Origin: Rhodospira trueperi
GTDB lineage: Bacteria > Pseudomonadota > Alphaproteobacteria > Rhodospirillales > Rhodospirillaceae
NCBI RefSeq assembly: GCF_900101965.1
Contig: NZ_FNAP01000017.1
Span: 1-47,645, forward strand
Reading direction: 5' to 3'
Length of the DNA stretch: 47,645 nt
Position 1 is the stretch's first letter. Each line of letters begins with the position of its first letter. The translations under genes were made by a program, and so were the position numbers. A model generated the notes under the pieces. It was not told where the DNA came from. It did not search any database and saw only the letters and a list, made by a program, of their open reading frames with translations. Positions 20,701 to 27,792 of this stretch are shown here, in pieces.

Positions 20701-21487
20701 GGCCCGGGTGCGCGCCGACGCCGCCCGCCTGGAACGCGAGGGCGTCGCCCCGGACGAGGCCCGCCGCCGCGCCGGTCATCGAGTCTTCGGCGCACGCCCC
20801 GGCGCCTACGGCGCGGGCCTTCAGGCCCTGATCGACGAAAAGGGCTGGGAGACCGATGCCGACCTCGCCGCCGCCTATGTCGCCTGGGGCGGCTATGCCT
20901 ACGGCGACGGCGCGGCCGGAACCACCGCTCGCGACCTGTTCGAGTCCCGGCTGGCCCGGGTGGACGCGGTCATCCACAATCAGGACAACCGGGAACACGA
21001 CATCCTCGATTCGGACGACTATTACCAGTTCGCGGGCGGCCTCACGGCGGCCGTGCGCACGCTCTCGGGGCAGCAGCCGGCGGTCTATCACGGCGACCAC
21101 AGCCGCCCGGAAAGCCCGCGCGCCCGCACCCTCGACGAAGAGATCGCCCGCGTTGTGCGCGCCCGCGCTGCCAACCCGAAATGGATCGCGGGGGTGATGC
21201 GGCATGGCTACAAGGGCGCGTTCGAGATCGCCGCCACGGTCGACTACCTGTTCGCCTTCGCCGCCACCGCCCGGTGCGTGAAGGATCACCACTTCGACCT
21301 GCTGTTCGATGCCTATCTGGAGGACGAGGCGGTGCGCGACTTCATGCAGGGCGCCAATCCGGACGCCCTGCGCGAGATGGCGTCCCGCTTCCAGGAAGCG
21401 CTGGATCGGGGCCTGTGGAAGCCCCGGCGCAACGATACGGAACCCAGGCTCGCGGCCTTGCTTGGCGATGAGCCCGAGGCGACGTGA
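17738..21487 (+). CDS. cobN: Aerobic cobaltochelatase large subunit
   Basis: At 1249 aa this is the normal length for CobN, the large subunit of the ATP-dependent CobNST complex. That complex inserts cobalt into hydrogenobyrinic acid a,c-diamide in aerobic B12 synthesis. Family motifs are clear: HMGKHGNLEWLPGKSLALS, SSYHDPALIPPHGYLAVY, NDPGEGSQAKRRAQAVIIDH and, near the end, HNQDNREHDILDSDDYYQF. The related Mg-chelatase BchH is distinguished by these cobN-type runs. No cobS, cobT, cobW or other cob gene is in the window, and no cobalamin riboswitch is visible in the 69-base upstream gap, which is a run of GCGGCGGC repeats. Confidence 0.96.
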   Translation: MHLLAATPGVVNDGSEAVDLGQDPADIVVLTAADTEIACLSTARARLGPGLPALRLANLTRLGHHYSVDLYADAVLSRARLIVVRLLGGRSYWPHGLDRITEVARRTGALVALLPGDAHPDPDPDLAERSTLPASDLHRLWQYLVHGGVDNAAHFLRRCADLLGAPGFSDWREPAPLPPAGRHGPAPAGARPVAALVFYRALAQAGDLAVIEAVREALDAEGLDTLAVFVTSLKDPVAAAILGEVLTETPPDLILNLTGFAVATAANDRASPFTAHDVPVIQAVLASGSAEMWREGQHGLMARDIAMAVTLPEMDGRVFSRAISFKGLHRWDAASQVDVTGHVPEPDRVAFIAALCARWVALRRTPASDRRVAIILANYPNKDGRLGNGVGLDTPAGTVRVLDALAEAGYRVDNRPADGATLMTHLRAGPTNALEARGAREIRVLLDLEPYRAALSRLPAEAQAEIIDRWGAPEDDPSFLPARGGFALSVMVMGHVAVGIQPARGYHIDPVSSYHDPALIPPHGYLAVYVWIREVFGAHAVVHMGKHGNLEWLPGKSLALSAACWPEAVLGPMPHLYPFIVNDPGEGSQAKRRAQAVIIDHLTPPLTRAESYGPLRDLERLVDEYHEAAGVDPRRLRVLREEILSLAETSGLAADLGLPPAREAACDEGAAEALAALDNHLCELKELQIRDGLHVFGVSPDGEQRTDLLLALARPPRGDRPGDASLIRALAEDLGLDVDPLDTADLGRPWTGPRPTVLADLLSDPWRSAGDTVERLEALARALVAGAAAPDPVWTASRAVLDHVRAVLTPAVDACGGREIAGLLAGLDGRFVPPGPSGAPTRGKPDVLPTGRNFFSVDGRRVPTPAAWTLGWRAATLLIERHARDHGDWPRAVALSAWGTANMRTGGDDIAQALALMGARPQWEPASGRVVGFEILPLSVLDRPRVDVTLRISGFFRDAFPAQVDLVDSAARAIAALEDEPPDLNPLAARVRADAARLEREGVAPDEARRRAGHRVFGARPGAYGAGLQALIDEKGWETDADLAAAYVAWGGYAYGDGAAGTTARDLFESRLARVDAVIHNQDNREHDILDSDDYYQFAGGLTAAVRTLSGQQPAVYHGDHSRPESPRARTLDEEIARVVRARAANPKWIAGVMRHGYKGAFEIAATVDYLFAFAATARCVKDHHFDLLFDAYLEDEAVRDFMQGANPDALREMASRFQEALDRGLWKPRRNDTEPRLAALLGDEPEAT

Positions 21488-21793
21488 CCGCGGCCGGTTG
21501 CGACCGAGAATGCCCATGCGTTTAATGAGGACTTGCGCGACTTCCCCGACTCCCGGATAGTCACCATTCGGAAACCGGAACGGCGCCGATGGAAAGGCTG
21601 GAAACATCGGCCGCCGGCTGTTTTCCAGTGTCCGAAGAACACGGACCCGCCGTCGTCCGGACGGTCCCGTCGCGCCGCGTCCGGACCAGACGCAGAACGC
21701 ACCCCACCCAACAGCGCCGGCCAGCGGCACGGCGCGCGGCACCGTCGACCATCAGGCGCGACCTGCTATCGATTGTCGTGGAGGGGAGCTGAC
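21488..21793. other. 306-bp noncoding region after cobN
   Basis: No frame looks coding. The stretch precedes a small membrane-protein gene with a very strong Shine-Dalgarno site and probably carries its promoter. I see no clear terminator for cobN and no recognisable promoter hexamers. Confidence 0.4.
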
Positions 21794-22135
21794 ATGGAGA
21801 CTCAAGCGGATGACGTGACCCCGGGAACCGATGCGAGCCCCGGTGCCATGAACCAGACACCGTCAAGTGCCCCGGCGAGCGACAGCCTTCAGGCTGAGCG
21901 CGAAGCCCGGCAGGTGGAACGGTTCCTGTTCCTGTTCGCGCTCATCATTCTGCTCAGCGTGATCGTGTTCGACGCCATCGACAGCGCGTTCGCGTCACTT
22001 CTGATCGTGATCCTTGAAATCATATTCCTGTTGGTGATCGCCCGCCTGATGGGCATCAAGGAAATCGGTGACCTGACGGCCCGGCTCGGCCGCTGGGCCA
22101 AAAGCCTGAGAAATCACGACCCCAAAACAACTTGA
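21794..22135 (+). CDS. Small two-helix membrane protein, unknown role
   Basis: The 113-aa protein has a polar, disordered head (1-42). Two adjacent membrane helices follow at about 44-62 and 66-84 (FLFLFALIILLSVIVF and SLLIVILEIIFLLVIARL), then a basic tail. GGAGGGGAGCTGAC directly precedes the ATG, so translation should be strong. I do not recognise the family. The short second loop suggests a hairpin anchored in the inner membrane. A strong hairpin follows the stop. Confidence 0.78.
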   Translation: METQADDVTPGTDASPGAMNQTPSSAPASDSLQAEREARQVERFLFLFALIILLSVIVFDAIDSAFASLLIVILEIIFLLVIARLMGIKEIGDLTARLGRWAKSLRNHDPKTT

Positions 22136-22181
22136 GGGTATTTGGCGTTCGGTGACGCCAACACTCTCCGGATCATAAGAC

Positions 22182-22210
22182 GGCCGCCGCGAGGGTCCCT
22201 CGCGGCGGCC
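22182..22210. terminator. Bidirectional terminator-like hairpin
   Basis: A 14-bp perfect stem (GGCCGCCGCGAGGG / CCCTCGCGGCGGCC) has almost no loop. It lies between the convergent small membrane-protein gene and comF. A smaller hairpin, GGCGT-TCGGTG-ACGCC, lies 30 bases before it. No long T-run follows, but strand-neutral placement between convergent genes fits shared termination. Confidence 0.75.
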
Positions 22211-22298
22211 TGATCTGCGCGGCGTGTTTGATTGATTTGCTTACGCCGTCGGACGATCCTCCCTGGTTCCACATGCGTGGTGGGGCCAATAAACCGGA

Positions 22299-22351
22299 GC
22301 CATGCAGAAAAAGCAACAAAAATCGTTTTTGCGATGCAAAAAGCGCATGGC
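22299..22351. other. AT-rich nested palindrome between convergent genes
   Basis: Outer arms GCCATGC (22299-22305) and GCATGGC (22345-22351) enclose a perfect inverted repeat CAAAAA-TCG-TTTTTG at 22317-22331. The interior is strikingly AT-rich for this genome and contains AAAAAGC twice. It lies just beyond the comF stop. It may be a terminator, a protein-binding site or a small RNA; the sequence does not decide. Confidence 0.4.
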
Positions 22352-22367
22352 AAGTTATTCCACATCC

Positions 22368-23165
22368 CTACTCCTCCGCGCGCATCACCACCCGTGCCAG
22401 CGTCAGGACATCGACCCCATCGGCCCCGGCCCGGCGCAGAACCCGCGCGCACTCGGCCATCGTGGCCCCGCTGGTGAGGACATCGTCCACCAGAAGGACA
22501 CGGCGCCCCGCCACCCGATCCGGCCGCGCGACCCGGAACGCGCCGCGCACATTGCGCGACCGCTGGGCGCGTCCCTTCCCGCCCTGGGTCGGAGTCGCCC
22601 GCGTCCGGATCAACGCGCCCGCCGACCAGGCCCGTCCCGTCCGCCGCGACAAAGCCGCCGCCAGCAGGGCCGATTGGTTATAGCGCCGACGCCAGAGCCG
22701 CCCCCGGTGCAGCGGCACCGGAACAATGAGATCGGCCGACTCGAGCAGGTCCGCCCCCGCCCGCGCCATCCACCCCGCCAGCGCCGGCGCGGCATCGGTG
22801 CGGTCCCCGTGCTTGAAGGCAAGCAGCAACGGCCGGGCGCCGTCGTCATAGATCAGCGCCGCCCTGGCGCGGTACCACGGCGGCGCCCGCCGGGCACAGG
22901 CGGCGCACACCAGTCCGGCCGCCTCCTCCGCCACCGCCTCGCCCCAATCCCCACCGAACGGCACCCCGCACCGATGACACAGCGGCGGCGTGATGAAGGT
23001 CGCCGCCTGGAAGCAGTCCACGCACAACGCGCCGTCGCCCGCCACCACCTCGCCGCAGCGAAGACAGCGCGGCGGCAGAACGAGATCGAGGGCGGGGCCG
23101 ACAGCCCGGGTCAGACCGGACACCACCGATCCACCCGAAGAGATGGGAGGCCAACCGAACATCAT
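22368..23165 (-). CDS. comF: ComF family phosphoribosyltransferase-like protein
   Basis: The 265-aa protein begins with a double zinc ribbon (CLRCGEVVAGDGALCVDC, then CHRCG and CAAC). A PRTase-fold domain follows, with the PRPP-binding motif VLLVDDVLTSGAT near residue 225 and the ComF motif PVPLHRGRLWRRRYNQS. In competent bacteria ComF helps bring single-stranded DNA into the cytoplasm; in other bacteria it is a conserved orphan often next to the methyltransferase encoded divergently here. The start is uncertain: ATG at 23165 or 23162, or TTG at 23180. None has a clear ribosome site. Confidence 0.9.
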   Translation of the reverse strand: MMFGWPPISSGGSVVSGLTRAVGPALDLVLPPRCLRCGEVVAGDGALCVDCFQAATFITPPLCHRCGVPFGGDWGEAVAEEAAGLVCAACARRAPPWYRARAALIYDDGARPLLLAFKHGDRTDAAPALAGWMARAGADLLESADLIVPVPLHRGRLWRRRYNQSALLAAALSRRTGRAWSAGALIRTRATPTQGGKGRAQRSRNVRGAFRVARPDRVAGRRVLLVDDVLTSGATMAECARVLRRAGADGVDVLTLARVVMRAEE

Positions 23166-23270
23166 CCAAGGCTGCGCCAATCGGCATCAACACGCAATGG
23201 AATCGGTTCCTTCGAGTCGGGGACGCAACCCGCCTTAACATCGCCGCTCCGGCCAGTCATAGTGAGAGGT

Positions 23271-24176
23271 ATGAGCACCGTGCCCCCCGACAGCATGACC
23301 GTCTTCGACCGCCGAATCGTGCGCCTGCACCGCGAGCGCGCGGCCGCCGGCTGGGACGGTTTCGACTTCCTGATGCGCGAGACCGCCGAGCGGTTGGTGG
23401 ATCGCCTGGACGACATCACGCGATCATTTCCGCTGGCGCTCGATCTGGGGTGTCACGGCGGCGAAATCGCCCAGGCCCTGAACGGGCGCGGCGGGATCGT
23501 AACGCTGATCCAGGCCGATCTGTCGCCGTCCATGGCCTGCCGCGCCGCCGACCATGGCCCGGTTCTCGTCTGCGACGAGGAGACCCTGCCCGTCGCCCCC
23601 GCCAGTCTCGACGCGGTGCTCAGCAATCTGTCGCTGCACTGGGTCAACGATCTGCCCGGCGCGCTGACCCAGGCCCGCCGCGCGCTGCGTCCGGACGGCC
23701 TGTTCCTGGCCAGCCTGCTGGGCGGGGCCACGCTGGGGGAATTGCGGACCTGCCTCGCCGACGCCGAGATCGAGATCACGGGGGGGCTGTCGCCGCGCGC
23801 TTCGCCCCTGGCCGACGTGCGTGACGCCGGCGACCTGCTGGCGCGGGCCGGATTCGCCCTGCCGACGGTGGACGCGGATGTGATCACCGTGTCCTACGAA
23901 TCCCCCATCCGCCTGTTCCAGGACCTGCGCGGCATGGGCGAGAGCAACGCCGTGTTGACCCGGCGCAAGACAATGAGCCGCCGCGACATCCTGTTCCGGG
24001 CCGCCGAACTGTACATGGAGCGCCATGCCGGCCCCGACGGCCGTGTGCCCGCCACCTTCGAGGTCATCACCATGACCGCCTGGGCGCCCGATGCCAGCCA
24101 GCCGAAGCCGTTGCCGCCGGGCAGCGGCCGCGCCAGCCTGGCCCAGGCCCTGACAACACCCGACACCCACCACTGA
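23271..24176 (+). CDS. SAM-dependent methyltransferase, BioC/NDUFAF5-like
   Basis: The 301-aa protein has a class I methyltransferase fold. Motif I is LALDLGCHGGEIAQAL. The acidic and post-I strands are seen in DAVLSNLSLHWVNDLPGAL, typical of BioC-like enzymes. The extension after about 180 includes LFQDLRGMGESNAVLTRRK, characteristic of the alphaproteobacterial/mitochondrial NDUFAF5 group. That group is linked to complex I assembly, whereas true BioC acts in biotin synthesis; no bio gene is near. GAGAGG precedes the ATG. The gene is divergent from comF, a common arrangement in alphaproteobacteria. Confidence 0.88.
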   Translation: MSTVPPDSMTVFDRRIVRLHRERAAAGWDGFDFLMRETAERLVDRLDDITRSFPLALDLGCHGGEIAQALNGRGGIVTLIQADLSPSMACRAADHGPVLVCDEETLPVAPASLDAVLSNLSLHWVNDLPGALTQARRALRPDGLFLASLLGGATLGELRTCLADAEIEITGGLSPRASPLADVRDAGDLLARAGFALPTVDADVITVSYESPIRLFQDLRGMGESNAVLTRRKTMSRRDILFRAAELYMERHAGPDGRVPATFEVITMTAWAPDASQPKPLPPGSGRASLAQALTTPDTHH

Positions 24177-24197
24177 TCCGAGGACCCGACCTACGCG

Positions 24198-24923
24198 ATG
24201 GATTTTCCCGCTCCCCTGATCCGGGGCACCCTGATCAAGCGCTACAAGCGCTTCATGGCCGACGTCACGCTGGACGACGGCTCAACGGTGACCGCGCACT
24301 GCGCCAACACCGGGTCCATGCTGTCAGTCCAGGCGGCTGGCGCGGAAGTCTGGCTGTCGCCGGCCGACGATCCGAAGCGCAAGCTCAAGTACACCTGGGA
24401 ACTGGTGCGCGTCGGCGACCATCTGGTGGGCATCAACACCCATCGACCCAACGCCATCGTCGCGGAAGCGGTCGCGGCCGGCGCCGTGCCAGCCCTGGCC
24501 GGCTACGACACCCTCCGCCGCGAGGTGAAATACGGCCGCGACAGCCGCATCGACCTGTTGCTGAAGAACGATGGACGCCCCGACTGCTACGTCGAGATCA
24601 AGAACGTCCACATGAAGCGCGATCCGGCCGTGCCCGGCCCCGCCGAGTTTCCCGACGCCGTCACCGGCCGTGGCGCCAAACACCTTGAGGAACTGGCGGA
24701 CATGGTGGCCGCCGGGCACCGTGCCGTCATGGTGTTTCTGGTACAGCGCGGCGATTGCGACCGCGTACGGATTGCAGGCGATATCGATCCGGTCTATTTA
24801 GAAGCCCTGAACCGCGCCCTGTCCCTGGGGGTCGAGGCTCTCTGTCTCGCCTGCGCGGTGTCGCCCGAACGGGTCGCCGTGGCCGGCCCTCTCCCCCTGG
24901 ATCTGGAGCCGTCGCCATCATGA
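24198..24923 (+). CDS. sfsA: SfsA family DNA/RNA nuclease-like protein
   Basis: The 241-aa protein matches SfsA along its whole length. An OB-like N-terminal part (LIRGTLIKRYKRFMADVTLD, HCANTGSM) is followed by a PD-(D/E)XK-like nuclease core with RIDLLLKNDG and CYVEIKNVHM. E. coli SfsA was first named for its effect on maltose genes; its real role is unsettled. The gene starts 21 bases after the methyltransferase stop and its TGA overlaps the ATG of map (ATGA), so the three genes are likely one operon. Confidence 0.94.
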   Translation: MDFPAPLIRGTLIKRYKRFMADVTLDDGSTVTAHCANTGSMLSVQAAGAEVWLSPADDPKRKLKYTWELVRVGDHLVGINTHRPNAIVAEAVAAGAVPALAGYDTLRREVKYGRDSRIDLLLKNDGRPDCYVEIKNVHMKRDPAVPGPAEFPDAVTGRGAKHLEELADMVAAGHRAVMVFLVQRGDCDRVRIAGDIDPVYLEALNRALSLGVEALCLACAVSPERVAVAGPLPLDLEPSPS

Positions 24924-25729
24924 CCCAAGCCGCCGCCCGCACCGAATCACAGATCGTGCTGCATGATGAGGATGGGTTCGCCGCCATGCGCGCGGCCGGT
25001 CGCCTGGCCGCCGAAACGCTCGACTTCATCACGCCGCATGTTCAGCCGGGCGTCACCACCGACGCCCTGGACCGCCTGTGCGCCGAATTCATCGCCGACC
25101 ACGGCGCCGTCAGCGCACCCCTGAACTACAAGGGGTTCCCCAAGAGCATTTGCACATCGATCAACCATGTGGTCTGCCACGGCATTCCGGGGCCAAAAAC
25201 ACTCAAGACCGGTGACATCCTGAACATCGACGTCACCCCGATCCTGAACGGCTGGCACGGCGATTCCAGCCGCATGTACTACGTGGGCGAGGTCGGCGTG
25301 AAGGCCCGCCGCCTGTGCGAGGTCACCCACGAATCCCTGATGCGCGGCATCCGGGCCGTGCGCCCCGGCGCCACCCTGGGCGACATCGGTCACGCCATCC
25401 AGTCCTATGCGGAGGGGGAGCGCTACTCGGTCGTGCGCGATTTCTGCGGCCATGGCGTGGGCCGGGTGTTCCACACCGCGCCCAGCGTCATGCACTTCGG
25501 CGAGCCCGGAACCGGCCCGTCCCTTCTGGAAGGCATGATCTTCACTATCGAGCCGATGATCAACGCCGGACGCTGGGAGACCAAGATCCTCTCCGATGGC
25601 TGGACCGCCGTGACCAAGGACCGCTCCCTGTCGGCCCAGTTCGAGCACACCATCGGCGTGACGGCCGACGGCTGCGAGATCTTCACCCTGTCACCGAAGG
25701 AATGGCACAAGCCGCCGTACGGGGGGTGA
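24920..25729 (+). CDS. map: Methionine aminopeptidase, type I
   Basis: The 269-aa protein removes the N-terminal Met from nascent proteins. Metal ligands of the pita-bread fold are visible: ILNIDVTPILNGWHGDSSR (two Asp), GHGVGRVFH (His), TIEPM (Glu) and SAQFEHTI (Glu). The substrate His is in CTSINHVVCHG. The start ATG overlaps the sfsA stop by four bases. It is a standard-length enzyme with no N-terminal zinc finger. Confidence 0.96.
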   Translation: MTQAAARTESQIVLHDEDGFAAMRAAGRLAAETLDFITPHVQPGVTTDALDRLCAEFIADHGAVSAPLNYKGFPKSICTSINHVVCHGIPGPKTLKTGDILNIDVTPILNGWHGDSSRMYYVGEVGVKARRLCEVTHESLMRGIRAVRPGATLGDIGHAIQSYAEGERYSVVRDFCGHGVGRVFHTAPSVMHFGEPGTGPSLLEGMIFTIEPMINAGRWETKILSDGWTAVTKDRSLSAQFEHTIGVTADGCEIFTLSPKEWHKPPYGG

Positions 25730-25759
25730 GGGCGTCGAACCAAGCGTTATTCGGTTGTG

Positions 25760-26017
25760 TCATCGGGCGGCGGCATCTGCATCAACCTCGCCCATCGCAA
25801 CCATGCGGATGACAATATCCCAATCGCGCAGCAGTTCAGCCGGAAATGCCGTTATCGAATACTCCACCGAAGGGTCCAGAACATGCTCGATTTCCGGCAG
25901 GACCGGATTGGAGCTTGTCCCGCGATGAAAGGCGGTAACCGGCACGCCCGCATCATGGAGACGCCGCACGACATGCGCCCCGTTGAATCGGGTGCCACCG
26001 ATCACTAAAGCCTTCAT
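25760..26017 (-). pseudogene. NAD-dependent epimerase/dehydratase, 5' fragment
   Basis: The 85 residues start MKALVIGGTRFNGAHVVRRL, a clear Rossmann dinucleotide motif with the family start and AAGGA upstream. Full-length relatives have about 290-320 aa. Here the frame ends soon after DIVIRMVAMGEVDADAAA, and the catalytic YxxxK region is absent. The stop lies 30 bases from the map stop, so the rest was lost by deletion. A folded short Rossmann piece is unlikely to be active. Confidence 0.82.
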
Positions 26018-26038
26018 CGTCAGTCCTTCACAGAATAA

Positions 26039-26135
26039 GGCTTATTCACTTGGCTCCGGGAGAGGTGCGGTCTGGTACCGAGGGACAGCTCTCCGGCACA
26101 ACATGTTGAGTTTGCCGGAGCCAAGTGAGTAAGCC
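26039..26135. repeat. 97-bp palindromic element with 21-bp inverted ends
   Basis: The arms 26039-26059 and 26115-26135 are reverse complements with one mismatch in 21. Inside them, GGAGAG (26059-26064) pairs with CTCTCC (26089-26094) around a central GGTACC. A further small hairpin GAATAAG-G-CTTATTC (26033-26047) overlaps the left arm. It lies between the truncated epimerase and the broken toxin gene. The size and form fit a MITE or other non-autonomous palindromic element. Confidence 0.7.
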
Positions 26136-26193
26136 GGCACAGAATTTCCATAACCCGCGCCAGTTTTGTTTTCGGCTTCGGCAACGCCCTTGC

Positions 26194-26616
26194 TCAGTGC
26201 CGAGCAGTCCAAGGGTCGATAACCGGAACGCCTGCCGCGTCGAAGGCGCAGGCATCACGTGTTGCAACGGTGAACCCGTGCGCGGTTGCGATAGCGGCGA
26301 TATAGCCGTCCGGCGTTGGAAAGCCCTTGCCCGCCGTGCGGGCCTCAACGGCAAGGTCGGCATAATGACGGGCGGCACCGGTATCGAAGGCCAGAACTCT
26401 GCCCTCGAACAGCGGGAGCATCGCGTCGAGCGTGGCGGCGAGCTTCTGCTTGCATCAGCCATCCGGCAGCGCGCCGATGCCGAACAGGAGTTCCGCGACA
26501 GTCACGCTGGATATGTAGAGCGTTTCGGCCGCCTGTTCGTCCAGCCAGTCGCGCACGGCAGGGTCCGGCTCCGGCTTCATCGCCTCGGAGACGACATTCG
26601 TATCCAGAACGATCAT
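26194..26616 (-). pseudogene. FitB/VapC-type PIN-domain toxin with in-frame stop
   Basis: The frame encodes a full PIN-domain RNase of about 140 aa beginning MIVLDTNVVSEAM (catalytic Asp in LDTN) and ending FTVATRDACAFDAAGVPVID (catalytic Asp pair region). Codon 54 (26455-26457) is TGA, in the context PDG-stop-CKQKLAATLD. Relatives have Arg at that place, so a CGA to TGA change is likely, and the next codon TGC probably came from CGC. The ATG overlaps the antitoxin stop (ATGA), the usual coupled layout. PIN toxins cut tRNA or rRNA; this one should make only a 53-aa stub. Confidence 0.85.
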
Positions 26617-26867
26617 TCAAAGCTCATCGGCGTGGCGGGCGTCTTGTCGCGAGCCTGGTCCAGCGCCGCGAAATCGGCATTGGTCAGTCCGGCCTTGCGG
26701 CTCAATGCCGACAGGGCGGACCCGAGGCGCAGGCGCTCGGCGGGACGCACCGCCGATTCCAGAATGTCGCGCATTTCCGCCTCGGCGCTGCGGCCATGCC
26801 GGGCCGCGCGCACTTTGAGGGCGCGATGGGTCTCGTCGGAGAGGTTACGAATGGTGACGGCAGGCAT
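26613..26867 (-). CDS. FitA-like ribbon-helix-helix antitoxin
   Basis: The 84-aa protein starts MPAVTIRNLSDETHRALKVR, a ribbon-helix-helix DNA-binding domain of the FitA type, followed by a helical toxin-binding tail (LSRKAGLTNADFAALD). Such antitoxins bind and silence the PIN toxin and repress their own promoter. The start at 26867 has GGAGG 10 bases upstream. The gene itself is intact although its partner toxin has a nonsense codon. Its promoter and half-site repeats are visible at 26889-26933. Confidence 0.88.
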   Translation of the reverse strand: MPAVTIRNLSDETHRALKVRAARHGRSAEAEMRDILESAVRPAERLRLGSALSALSRKAGLTNADFAALDQARDKTPATPMSFE

Positions 26868-26888
26868 CTGATGGCGCCTCCGGTTAAG

Positions 26889-26933
26889 TGATGGCAATGA
26901 TAGCAATATATGAAATGTGCCATCATCCATCAA
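26889..26933 (-). promoter_or_regulatory. Promoter and operator of the FitA-like antitoxin gene
   Basis: On the minus strand a -35 TTGATG (26933-26928) and a -10 TATATT (26910-26905) are separated by exactly 17 bases. Three related half-sites overlap them: TGATGGCA (26889-26896), TGATAGCA (26898-26905) and TGCCATCA (26918-26925). The outer two are perfect inverted copies. TGATAGCA/TGCTATCA half-sites are recalled for gonococcal FitA, so self-repression here is a reasonable inference. Confidence 0.7.
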
Positions 26934-26980
26934 GATGTGGCGGTGCGCGATCCATTCCTGGTCCAGGAAAGGCAGGTTTC

Positions 26981-27529
26981 TTGAGTAATGGTCTTGTCAT
27001 GATTTCGGGCTGTTCGGGCGGCGGGAAATCGACCGTGTTGGCTGAATTGAAAGCGCGCGGTCACGCGGTCGTCGAAGAGCCGGGCCGCCGGATCATCGCC
27101 GAGGTGACGGCAAATGGTGGGGCCGCTCTGCCGTGGGTCGACCTGGCGGCTTTCCTGCGCCGCGCCATCGAGATGGCGCTGGCTGATCGGCTCGCAGCCG
27201 AACGTCATCAAGGCTGGGTGTTTTTCGATCGCGGTCTGGTGGATGCGGCGTCCGCGCTGGAGGCGCTGACCGGCGATCCGGTCTTGCGCCCTCTGTGCAT
27301 GACGCGTCGTTACCATTTCCGGATGTTCATGGCCCCGCCTTGGCCGGAAATCTATGTGACCGACGCAGATCGCAAGCATGGCTTCGACACAGCGGTCGCG
27401 GAGTATGATCGCTTGATGGCGGCGTTCCCGGCCCTGGGCTATGAGGTGATCGCGCTGCCGAAAACCTCGCCGGCGCAGCGTGCCGACTTAATGTTGGCCT
27501 GTCTCAATGACGCGAGCGGAATGAGTTGA
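26981..27529 (+). CDS. P-loop AAA-type ATPase/kinase (AAA_28-like)
   Basis: The protein of about 182 aa carries Walker A in MISGCSGGGKSTVLAEL, then EEPGRRIIAEV and a Walker-B-like FFDRGLVDA. The pattern is that of small AAA_28-type P-loop proteins, which may be kinases or NTPases acting on small molecules. The substrate is unknown. The start is unclear. TTG at 26981 has AGGAAAGGCAGG upstream; ATG at 26999 has no ribosome site. It is divergent from the FitA-like gene and its promoter probably overlaps that operator. Confidence 0.78.
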   Translation: MSNGLVMISGCSGGGKSTVLAELKARGHAVVEEPGRRIIAEVTANGGAALPWVDLAAFLRRAIEMALADRLAAERHQGWVFFDRGLVDAASALEALTGDPVLRPLCMTRRYHFRMFMAPPWPEIYVTDADRKHGFDTAVAEYDRLMAAFPALGYEVIALPKTSPAQRADLMLACLNDASGMS

Positions 27530-27760
27530 CCGTTGAGTTCGCCAGCCGGGCCAAGGCGGAAGAGCCAACGAAACCGCCTCCGACGATGCAGAAGATGTGC
27601 CGCCGGATTTCGGACGGCACAGCCTCCTTGGTGATGCCATGGACAAGCGCCACGATCAGGCGGATGACGGGTGTGCGGATCGTCTCGAAAAGCATGGCCA
27701 GGACGCCGAAGGCGACGCCAGCCGAGAACAGCCCGACCCCCCCCCCCCGGCGGCCGTCAT
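27504..27760 (-). pseudogene. Short membrane-protein-like ORF interrupted by a 12-base C tract
   Basis: On the minus strand the frame VGLFSAGVAFGVLAMLFETI leads through one hydrophobic segment to a 63-aa tail ending at 27504. An ATG at 27760 is followed by a run of 12 G (27748-27737 on this strand), after which the frame is wrong by one step. A run of 10 or 13 would join the ATG to the membrane segment. This could be a decayed gene or a length-variable switch. I do not recognise the protein. The tail overlaps the ATPase gene end by 26 bases. Confidence 0.4.
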
Positions 27761-27792
27761 GCCCGCCAAGATGACCCCATCGTCAGGTTTAG

